From: Taudactylus pleione
Lineage: Eukaryota; Chordata; Amphibia; Anura; Myobatrachidae
Direction: 5' to 3'
DNA length: 64,000 nt
NCBI GenBank assembly: GCA_031769625.1
Contig: JAUIMM010002537.1
Span: 1-64,000, forward strand
The notes beneath the pieces are model-generated. The model ran no database searches, was not told the DNA's origin, and worked only from the letters and a program-made list of their open reading frames with translations. Both the position numbers and the translations under genes were made by a program. This document shows positions 14,645 through 26,000 of the stretch, in pieces; position 1 is the stretch's first letter, and every line of letters begins with the position of its first letter.

Positions 14645-15914
14645 ATACAATAGCGTGTATAGTGGTATAAAGTATAGAATATGGTGAATAGCTGTACAGT
14701 GGTGTATAGTATAGAGTATTGTGTATAGTGATACATAGCATAGAATACGGTGTAGAGATGTTAAGTGGTACGTAGTATAGAATATGGTGTATAGTGCTAC
14801 ATAGTATAGAATATGGTGTATAGTGGCATATAGTACAGAATGTGGTGTAGAGCTGTATAGTGGTACATAGTATAGAATATGGTGTATAGTGGTACATAGT
14901 ATAGAATATGGTGTATAGTGGTACATAGTATAGAATGTGGTGTAAAGTGGTACATAGTATAGAATATGGTGTATAGTGGTATATAATATAGAATATGATG
15001 TAGAGCTGTATTGTGGTACATAGTATAGCATAAGGTGTATAGTGGTACATAGTATAGAATATGGTGTATAGCACATAGTATAGAATAAGGTGTATAGTGG
15101 TACATGGTATAGAATATGGGGTAGAGCTGTATAGTGGTATATAGTATAGAATATGGTGTATAGTGGTACATAGTATAGAATATGGTGTATAGAGGTACAT
15201 AGTATAGAATATGGTGTAAAGTGGTACATAGTATAGAATATGGTGTATACTTGGTACATAATATATGGTGTATTGTGGTACATTGTATTGAATGTGGTGT
15301 AGAGCTGTATAGTGGTTCATAGTATAGAATATGGTGTATAGTGGTACATAGTATAGAATGTGATGAAGTGCTGTATAGTGGTACATAGTATAGAATATGT
15401 TGTATAGTGGAACATAGTATAGAATGTGGTGTAGCGCTGTATAATGGTATTTAGTATAAAATGTGGTATAGAGCTGTATAGTGGTATATAGTATAGAATG
15501 TGGTGTATAGTGATACATAGTATAGAATAAGGTGTATAGTGATATATAGTATAGAATGTCGTTTATAGTGGTACATAATATAGAATATGGTGTATAGTAT
15601 TATATAGTATAGAACATGGTGTAGAGCTGAATATTGGTATATAGTATAAAATATGGTGTAGAGCTGTATAGTGGTACATAGAATAGTATGTGGTGTATAG
15701 TAGTATATAGTATAGAAAGTGGTACAGAGCTGTATAGTGGTACATGGCATAGAATATGGGGTAGAGCTGTTAAGTTGTATATAGTATAGAATATGGTGTA
15801 AATTGGTACATTGTCTAGAATATGTTGTATAGAGGTACATAGTATAGAATATGGTGTATAGAGGTACAAAGTATAGAATATGGTGTTTAGTGTTACATAG
15901 TATAGAATGTGATG
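14645..15914 (-). repeat. Diverged end of the 29-bp array, inverted relative to the right arm
   Basis: These units have the same orientation as the left array but carry many private changes, such as GCACATAG with a 7-bp loss at 15,071 and TGATGAAGTG at 15,361. They do not take part in the 5.36-kb blocks. Their closest relatives are in the opposite-orientation arm: 15,361-15,637 is colinear, in reverse complement, with 20,973-21,249. Confidence 0.8.
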
Positions 15915-15930
15915 TACCACTATACACCAT
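15900..15930. other. Orientation switch point of the 29-bp satellite
   Basis: Up to GAATGTGATGTA (ending about 15,916) units read in one direction. From CCACTATACACCATATTC onward they read in reverse complement. The join leaves the 13-base arms CATAGTATAGAAT and ATTCTATACTATG facing each other across a loop of about 22 bases. GC skew changes sign here. The exact breakpoint can be placed only within a few bases. Confidence 0.93.
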
Positions 15931-17519
15931 ATTCTATACTATGTGCCATTATACACTATATTCTATACTATGTACCACTATACACCACATTCTATACTTT
16001 TTCCCTCTATACACCATTTTCTATACTATGTACCACTATACAGCTCTACACCATATTCTATACTATGTACCACTATACAACACTACACCATATTCTATAC
16101 TATGTACTAATATACAGCTCTACACCGTATTCTATACTATGTACTACTCTACACCACATTCTATACTATGTACCACTACACCACATTCTATACTATGTAC
16201 CACTATATACCACTATACACCACATTCTATACTATGCACCACTATACACCATATTCTATACTATGTACCTCTATACACCATATTCTATACTATGTACCTC
16301 TATACAACATATTCTAGACTATGTACAACTTTACACCATATTCTATACTATATACCACTATACAGCTCTACCCCTTATTCTATGCCATGTACCACTATAC
16401 TGCTCTGCACCACTTTCTATACTATGTACCACTGTACAGCTCTACACCATATTCTATACTATATACTACTATACACCACATTCTATACTATGTACCACTA
16501 TAAACCATATTCTATACTATGTAACACTATACAGCTCTACACCATATTTTATACTATGTACCAATATTCAGCTCTACACCATGTTCTATACTATATACCA
16601 CTATACAACATATTCTATACTATGTACCACAATAAATAACATTCTATACTATGTACCACTATACACCATATTCTATACTATGTACCACTATACACCATAT
16701 TCTATACTATATACCACTATACAACATATTCTAGACTATGTACCACTTTACACCATATTCTACACTATATACCACTTAACAGCTCTACCCCATATTCTAT
16801 GCCATGTATCACTTTACAGCTCTGTACCACATTCTATACTATGTATCACTATACAGCTCTACACCAAATTCTATACAATATACCACTATACACCACATTC
16901 TATACTATGTACCACTATACAACATATTCTATACTCTGTACCACTATACAGCTCTTCATCACATTCTATACTATGTACCCCTATACACCATATTCTATAC
17001 TATGTACCACTATACACCATATTCTATACTATATACCACTATACAGCTCTACCCCATATTCTATACCATGTACCACTATACAACTTATTCTATACTATGT
17101 GCTATACACCATATTCTATACTATGTACCACTAAACATCATATTCTAATCTATGTACCACTATACACCATATTCTATACTATGTACCACTATACTCCATA
17201 TTCTATAATATGTACCACTATGCATCTCTACACCATATTATATGCTATGTATCACTATACACAATACTCTATACTATGCACCACTGTACAGCTATACACT
17301 ATATTCTATACTATATACCACTATACACACTATTGTATACTATGTACCACTCTACAGCTCTACACCATATTCTCTTCTATGTAACACTATACAGCTCTAC
17401 ACCATATTCTATACTATGTACCACTATACAGCTCTACACCACATTCTATATTATGTACCACTATACACCATATTCTAGACTATGTACCACTATACACCAT
17501 ATTCTATACTATGTACATC

Positions 17520-18500
17520 TATACACCATATTCTAATCTACGTACCTCTATTCACCATATTCTATACTATATACCACTATACACCATATTCTATACTATA
17601 AACAACTATATAGCTCACCCCACATTCTATACTATGTACTACTATACACCATTTTCTATACAATGAACCACTATACAGCTCTACACCATATTCTATACTA
17701 TATACCACTTTACACGATATTCTAAACTATGTACCACTATTCACCTCTACACCATATTCTATACTATGTACCACTATACAGCTGTTTACCACATTCTATA
17801 CTATGTACCACTGTACAGCTCTACACCATATTCTATACTATTTACTACTATACACCACATTCTATACTATGTACCACTATACACCATAATCTATAAAATG
17901 TAACACTATACACCACATTCTATACTATGTACCACTATACAGCTCTACACCACATTCTATACTATGAACCACTGCACACCATATTCTATACTATGTACCT
18001 CTATACACCACATTCTAGACTACGTACCACTATACACCATATTCTATACTATGTACCACTATACAGCTCTACACCACATTCTATACTTTGTATCACTATA
18101 CACCATATTCTATATACCACTATACACCACATTCTAGAATATGTACCACTATACACTATATTCTATACTATGTACCTCAATACACCTTAATTTATACTAT
18201 GTACCACTATACACCACATTCTATACTATGTAGCACTATTCACCATATTCTATACTATGTACCACTATACACCATATTCTATACTATGTACCTCTATACA
18301 CCATATTCTATACTGTGTACCACTATACACCATATTCTATACTATGTTCCACTATACATCTCTACACCACATTCTATACTATGTTCCTCTATACACCATA
18401 TTCTATACTATGTACCAATATATAGCTCTACACCAAATTCTATACTATGTACCACTGTACACCACATTCAATACTATGTTCCACTATACACCATATTCTA
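17520..18500 (+). repeat. Segmental duplication in the right arm, first copy
   Basis: This segment matches about 21,380-22,360 at offset 3,861. Shared private features include AAACAACTATATAGCTCACC (near 17,600 and 21,461), CAATGAACC, ATAAAATGTAACAC and the CAATACACCTTAATTTATAC run. The copies differ by scattered single-base changes and small indels, so the duplication is older than the 5.36-kb one on the left. Confidence 0.8.
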
Positions 18501-19189
18501 TACTTTGTACCTCTATACACCATATTCTATACTATGTACCACTGTACATCATATTCTATACTATGTATCACAATACACCATATGCTATACTATGTACCAC
18601 TATACACCGTATTCTATACTATGTACCACTATACACACCATATTCTATACTATGTACCTCTATACACCATTTTCTATACTATGTACCACTATACACCATA
18701 TTCTATGTGGTGTAGCACAATACAGCTCTACACCATATTCTATACTATGTACCACTATACAGCACTACACCATATTCTATACTATGTACCACTATACACC
18801 ATATTCTATACTATGTACCACTATACACCATATTCTATACTATTTACCACTATACACCACATTCTATACTATGTACCATTGTACAGCTTTATACCACATT
18901 CTATACTATACACCACTATACACAACATTCTATAATATGTACCACTATACACCACATTCTATACTATGTACCACTATACAGCTCTACACCACATTCTATA
19001 CAATGTACAACAATACACCATATTCTATACTATGTACCACTATAAATCTCTACACCACATTCTATACTATGTTCCTCTATACACCATATTCTATACTATG
19101 TACCTCTATACACCATATTCTATACTATGTACCACTATACACCATATTCTATACTATGTATCACAATACACCATATTGTATACTATGTA

Positions 19190-19367
19190 CCACTATACAC
19201 CGTATTCTATACTATGTACCACTAAACACACCATATTCTATACTATGTACCTCTATACACCATTTTCTATACTATGTACCACTATACACCGTATTCTATA
19301 CTATGTACCACTAAACACACCATATTCTATACTATGTACCTCTATACACCATTTTCTATACTATGTA
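19190..19367 (+). repeat. 89-bp local tandem duplication
   Basis: Two 89-bp copies (19,190-19,278 and 19,279-19,367) stand side by side. Each spans three units and carries the 2-bp insertion seen in AAACACACC; 89 is 3 x 29 plus 2. A related triplet with ATACACACC is present at about 18,600-18,690. Confidence 0.8.
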
Positions 19368-21379
19368 CCAATATACAGCATATTCTATGCTTTGTATCAC
19401 AATACAGCTCTACACCATATTCTATACTATGTACCACTTTACAGCACTTCACCATATTCCATACTATGTACCATTATACACCATATTGTATACTATGTAC
19501 CACTATACACCATATTCTATACTTTGTACCACTATATACCACATTCTATACTATGTACCATTGTACAGCTTTATACCACATTCTATACTATATACCACTA
19601 TACACCACAGTCTATACCATGTACCACTATACAGCTCTACACCATATTCTATACTATGTACCACTATACACCACATTCTATGCTATGTACCACTATACAC
19701 CATATTCTATACTATGTACCTCTATACAACATATTCTAGACTTTCTACCACTTTACACCATATTCTATACTATATACCACTTAATAGCTCTACCCCATAT
19801 TCTATGCCATGTACCACTATACAGCTCTGTACCATATTCTATACTATGTACCATTATACACCATATTCTATACTATGTACCACTGTACACCATATTCTAT
19901 ACTATGTACCACTATATACCACATTCTATACTATGTACCATTGTACAGCTTTATACCACATTCTATACTATATACCACTATACACCACAGTCTATACCAT
20001 GTACCACTATACAGCTCTACACCACATTCTATACTATGTTCCTCTATACACCACATTCTATACTATGTACCACTATACAGCTCTGCACCATATTTTATGC
20101 TATGTACCACAAACTATACACCATATTCTATACTATGTACCACTATACACTCTACACCATATTCTATACTATGTACCACTATACAGCTCTACACCATGTT
20201 CTATACTATGTACCACTATACACCACATTCTATGCTATGTACCACTATACACCATATTCTATACTATGTACCACTAAACAGCATATTCTATACTATGTAC
20301 CACTATACACCACATTCTATGCTATGTACCACTATACACCATATTCTATACAATGTACCACTATACACCATATTCTATACTGTGTACCACTGTACAGCTC
20401 TACACCATATTCTATACTATGTATCTCTATACACCATATTCTATACTATATACCACTATACAGTTCTATACCATATTCTATACTATATACGACTATACAC
20501 TATATTCTATACTATGTACCACTATACAGCTCTATGCCAAATTCAATACTATGTACCATTATAGAGCTCTACACCACATTCTATACTATGTACCACTATA
20601 CATCATATTCTATACTATGTACCACTATACAGCTCTACATCACATTCTATACTATGTACCACTATACACCATATTCTATTCTATGTACCTCTATACACCA
20701 TATTCTATACTATTTACCTCTATACAACATATTCTAGACTTTCTACCACTTTACACCATATTCTATACTATATACCAGTTAATAGCTCTACCCCATATTC
20801 TATGCCATGTACCACTATACAGCTCTGTACCACATTCTATACTATATACTATTATACACCACATTCTATACTATGTACCACTATACACCATATTCTAAAC
20901 TATATAACACTATAAACCACATACTATTCTATGTACAACTATACAGCTCTACACCATATTTTATACTATGTACAAATATTCAGCTCTACACCATGTTCTA
21001 TACTATATACCACTATACACCATTTTCTATACTATGTACCACTACAAATGACATTCCATACTATATACCACTATACACCTTATTCTATAATATGTATCAC
21101 TATACACCACATTCTATACTATATACCACTATACAGCTCTATACCACATTTTATACTATGTACCATTATACAGCTCTACACCACATTCTATACTATGTAC
21201 CACTATACAACATATTCTATGCTATGTACCACTATACAGCTCTTCATCACATTCTATACTATGTACCACAATACACCATATACTATGTACCACTATACAC
21301 CATATTCTATACTATGTACCACTATACACCATATTCTATATTATGTACCTCTATACACCATATTCTATACTACGTACCT

Positions 21380-22360
21380 CTATACACCATATTCTATACT
21401 ATATACCACTATACACCATATTCTATACTATGTACCACTATAAACCATATTCTATACTATAAACAACTATATAGCTCACCCCACATTCTATACTATGTAC
21501 TACTATACACCATTTTCTATACAATGAACCACTATACAGCTCTACACCATATTCTATACTATATACCACTATACACCATATTCTAAGCTATGTACCACTA
21601 TTCACCTCTACACCATATTCTATACTATGTACCACTATACAGCTGTATACCACATTCTATACTTTGAACCACTGTACAGCTCTACACCATATTCTATACT
21701 ATATGTTACTATACACCACATTCTATACTATGTACCACTATACACCATATTCTATAAAATGTAACACTATACACCACATTCTATACTATGTACCACTATA
21801 CAGCTCTACACCACATTCTATACTATGTACAACTGCACACCATATTCTATACTATGTACCTCTATACACCACATTCTAGACTACGTACCACTATACACCA
21901 TATTCTATACTATGTACCACTATACTGCTCTACACCACATTCTATACTTTGTACCACTATACACCATATTCTATGTACCACTATACACCACATTCTAGAC
22001 TATGTACCACTATACACCATATTCTATACTATGTACCTCAATACACCTTAATTTATACTATGTACCACTATACACCACATTCTATACTATGTAGCACTAT
22101 TCACCATATTCTATACTATGTTCCACTATACACCATATTCTATACTATGTACCTCTATACACCATATTCTATACTGTGTACCACTATACACCATATTCTA
22201 TACTATGTACCACAATACACCATATTCTATACTATTTACCACTATATACCATATTCTATACTATATACCTCTATACACAATATTTTATTCTATGTACCAC
22301 TATACAACACATTCTATACTATGTAACACTATACACAATATTCTATACCATTTACCTCTA
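21380..22360 (+). repeat. Segmental duplication in the right arm, second copy
   Basis: This is the partner of 17,520-18,500 at offset 3,861. It lies at the end of the arm, within 400 bp of the switch to the 184-bp satellite. Ends are approximate. Confidence 0.78.
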
Positions 22361-22725
22361 TACACCATATTCTATACTATGTACCACTATACACCATATT
22401 CTATACAATGTACCACAATATACCATATTCTATACTATGTACCACTATACATCTCTACACCACATTCTATACTATGTTCCTCTATACACCATATTCTATA
22501 CTATGTACCAATATATAGCTCTACACCAAATTCTATACTATGTACCACTATACACCACATTCAATACTATGTTCCGCTATACACCATATTCTATACTTTG
22601 TACATCTCTACACCATATTCTATACTATGTAACACTGTACATCATATTCTGTACTTTGTATCACAATACACCATATTCTATACTATGTACCACTATACAC
22701 CGTATTCTATACTATGTACCACTGT

Positions 22726-22735
22726 ACATATTTCC
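22726..22735. other. Junction between the 29-bp and 184-bp satellites
   Basis: The 29-bp array stops inside a unit (ACTGTACAT) and the 184-bp satellite starts at once with TTTCCATTGC at 22,731. There is no unique spacer, mobile element or visible target duplication. Two or three bases at the join could belong to either side. Confidence 0.9.
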
Positions 22736-23082
22736 ATTGCTTTCAATGCATTTTTGCCTAAAACTTGCATTTGCTGTTTTCTCTTAAACGCAACATGGGA
22801 GAAAAACCATTTCACATCACATTTGTGGGTCTTGGTCTTCAACACATCCATTGAAATTTTGAGCTGTCTGTGTTTGCTACAAGAGGAGATATCACAAAGC
22901 ATGCGCTTTTGTTGTTTCCATTGCTTTCAATGCATTTTGGCCTAAAACGTGCATTTGCTGTTTTCTCTTAAACGCAACATGGGAGAAAAACCATTTCACA
23001 TCACATTTGTGGGTCTTGGTCTTCAACACATCCAGTGCAATTTTGAGCTGTCTTTGTTTGCTACAAGAGGAGATATCACAAA

Positions 23083-26000
23083 GTATGGACTTTTGTTATT
23101 TCCATTGCTTTCAAAGCATTTTGGCCTAAAACTTGCATTTGCTGTTTTCTCTTAAAAGCAACATGGGAGAAAAACCATTTCACATCACATTTGTGGGTCT
23201 TGGTCTTCAACACATCCAGTGAAATTTTGAGCTGTCTGTGTTTGCTACAAGAGGAGATATCACAAAGTATGCGCTTTTGTTGTTTCCATTGCTTTCAATG
23301 CATTTTGGCCTAAAACGTGCATTTGCTGTTTTCTCTTAAACGCAACATGGGAGAAAAACCATTTCACATCACATTTGTGGGTCTTGGTCTTCAACACATC
23401 CAGTGCAATTTTGAGCTGTCTGTGTTTGCTACAAGAGGAGATATCACAAAGTATGGTCTTTTGTTATTTCCATTGCTTTCAATGCATTTTGGCCTAAAAC
23501 TTGCATTTGCTGTTTTCTCTTAAACACAACATGGGAGAAAAACCATTTCACATCACATTTGTGGGTCTTGGTCTTCAACACATCCAGTGAAATTTTGAGC
23601 TGTCTGTGTTTGCTACAAGAGGAGATATCACAAAGTATGCGCTTTTGTTGTTTCCATTGCTTTCAATGCATTTTGGCCTAAAACGTGCATTTGCTGTTTT
23701 CTCTTAAACGCAACATGGGAGAAAAACCTTTTCACATCATATTTGTGGGTCTTGGTCTTCAACACATCCAGTGAAATTTTGAGCTGTCTGTATTTGCTAC
23801 AAGAGAAGATATCACAAAGTATGGACTTTTGTTATTTCCATTGCTTTCAATGCATTTTGGCCTAAAACTTGCATTTGCTGTTTTCTCTTAAAAGCAACAT
23901 GGGAGAAAAACCATTTCACATCACATTTGTGGGTCTTGGTCTTCAACACATCCAGTGAAATTTTGAGCTGTCTGTGTTTGCTACAAGAGGAGATATCACA
24001 AAGTATGCGCTTTTGTTGTTTCCATTGCTTTCAATGCATTTTGGCCTAAAACGTGCATTTGCTGTTTTCTCTTAAACGCAACATGGGAGAAAAACCATTT
24101 CACATCATATTTGTGGGTCTTGGTCTTCAACACATCCAGTGAAATTTTGAGCTGTCTGTGTTTGCTACAAGAGGAGATATCACAAAGTATGCGCTTTTGT
24201 TGTTTCCATTGCTTTCAATGCATTTTGGCCTAAAACTTGCATTTGCTGTTTTCTCTTAAACGCAACATGGGAGAAAAACCATTTCACATCACATTTGTGG
24301 GTTTTGGTCTTCAACACATCCATTGAAATTTTGAGCTGTCTGTGTTTGCTACAAGAGGAGATAACACAAAGTATGCGCTTTTGTGTTTCCATTGCTTTCA
24401 ATGCATTTTGGCCTAAAACGTGCATTTGCTGTTTTCTCTTAAACGCAACATGGGAGAAAAACCATTTCACATCACATTTGTGGGTCTTGGTCTTCAACAC
24501 ATCCAGTGAAATTTTGAGCTGTCTGTGTTTGCTACAAGAGGAGATATCACAAAGTATGCGCTTTTGTTATTTCCATTGTTTTCAATGCATTTTGGCCTAA
24601 AACTTGCATTTGCTGTTTTCTCTTAAACGCAAAATGGGAGAAAAACCATTTCACATCACATTTGTGGGTTTTGGTCTTCAACACATCCAGTGAAATTTTG
24701 AGCTGTCTGTGTTTGCTACAAGAGGAGATATCACAAAGTATGCGCTTTTGTTGTTTTCATTGCTTTCAATGCATTTTGGCATAAAACGAGCATTTGCTGT
24801 TTTCTCTTAAACGCAACATGGGAGAAAAACCATTTCACATCACATTTGTGGGTCTTGGTCTTCAACACATCCAGTGAAATTTTGAGCTGTCTGTGTTTGC
24901 TACAAGAGGAGATATCACAAAGTATGGACTTTTGTTATTTCCATTGCTTTCAATGCATTTTGGCCTAAAACTTGCATTTGCTGTTTTCTCTTAAACGTAA
25001 CATGGGAGAAAAACCTTTTCACATCATATTTGTGGGTCTTGGTCTTCAACACATCCAGTGCAATTTTGAGCTGTCTGTATTTGCTACAAGAGGAGATATC
25101 ACAAAGTATGGACTTTTGTTATTTCCATTGCTTTCAATGCATTTTGGCCTAAAACTTGCATTTGCTGTTTTCTCTTAAAAGCAACATGGGAGAAAACCAT
25201 TTCACATCACATTTGTGGGTCTTGGTCTTCAACACATCCAGTGAAATTTTGAGCTGTCTGTGTTTGCTACAAGAGGATATATCACAAAGTATGCGCTTTT
25301 GTTGTTTCCATTGCTTTCAATGCATTTTGGCCTAAAACGTGCATTTGCTGTTTTCTCTTAAACGCAACATGGGAGAAAAACCATTTCACATCATATTTGT
25401 GGGTCTTGGTCTTCAACACATCCAGTGAAATTTTGAGCTGTCTGTGTTTGCTACAAGAGGAGATATCACAAAGTATGCGCTTTTGTTGTTTCCATTGCTT
25501 TCAATGCATTTTGGCCTAAAACTTGCATTTGCTGTTTTCTCTTAAACGCAACATGGGAGAAAAACCATTTCACATCACATTTGTGGGTTTTGGTCTTCAA
25601 CACATCCAGTGAAATTTTGAGCTGTCTGTGTTTGCTACAAGAGGAGATAACACAAAGTATGCGCTTTTGTGTTTCCATTGCTTTCAATGCATTTTGGCCT
25701 AAAACGTGCATTTGCTGTTTTCTCTTAAACGCAAAATGGGAGAAAAACCATTTCACATCACATTTGTGGGTCTTGATCTTCAACACATCCAGTGAAATTT
25801 TGAGCTGTCTGTGTTTGCTACAAGAGGAGATATCACAAAGTATGCGCTTTTGTTGTTTTCATTGCTTTCAATGCATTTTGGCATAAAACGAGCATTTGCT
25901 GTTTTCTCTTAAACGCAACATGGGAGAAAAACCATTTCACATCACATTTGTGGGTCTTGGTCTTCAACACATCCAGTGAAATTTTGAGCTGTCTGTGTTT

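Larger units (their letters stand above)
1..15914 (-). repeat. 29/37-bp satellite array, first orientation
   Basis: This is an uninterrupted tandem array of a 29-bp unit whose + strand carries the core GTGGTACATAGTATAGAAT followed by ATGGTG or GTGGTG. The period can be read directly, for example from 1701 to 1730. A second unit type is 37 bp and differs by an 8-bp insert (TAGAGCTG, or TAGTGCTG, TAGAGATG) just before TATAGTGG. The consensus is about 31% GC, and nearly all GC is G on the + strand (8 G to 1 C per unit). Strand '-' here marks the orientation whose reverse complement reads left to right after 15,914. Every unit contains GTAC. Function is unknown; a non-coding heterochromatic satellite is the simplest reading. 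No other gene or site is visible in this stretch. Confidence 0.97.
15915..22730 (+). repeat. 29/37-bp satellite array, second orientation
   Basis: This is the same satellite in reverse complement (core ATTCTATACTATGTACCAC), with the same 29-bp and 37-bp unit types; the 8-bp insert reads CAGCTCTA. Units are more diverged from one another than in 1-14,644. A landmark (ATTCTAGACT, then a Tx2-like run of units ending CTCTACCCC and TCTATGCCATG) recurs at about 16,311, 16,735, 19,735 and 20,731. No gene or other element interrupts the array. Confidence 0.96.

Noticed and set aside
1..22730. CRISPR-like array (29-bp repeat length)
   Set aside because: Units are directly adjacent with no unique spacers, no cas genes are present, and the context is eukaryotic.
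15851..22945. Plus-strand ORFs of up to 491 codons
   Set aside because: Same artefact after the orientation switch. One of them (22,118-22,945) simply runs on into the 184-bp satellite.
22975..22998. GEKPF peptide resembling the Krueppel zinc-finger linker in the 184-bp monomer
   Set aside because: No Cys-Cys/His-His pairs flank it at zinc-finger spacing. A five-residue match in a repeat is probably chance, though a remote origin from a zinc-finger gene cannot be excluded by eye.
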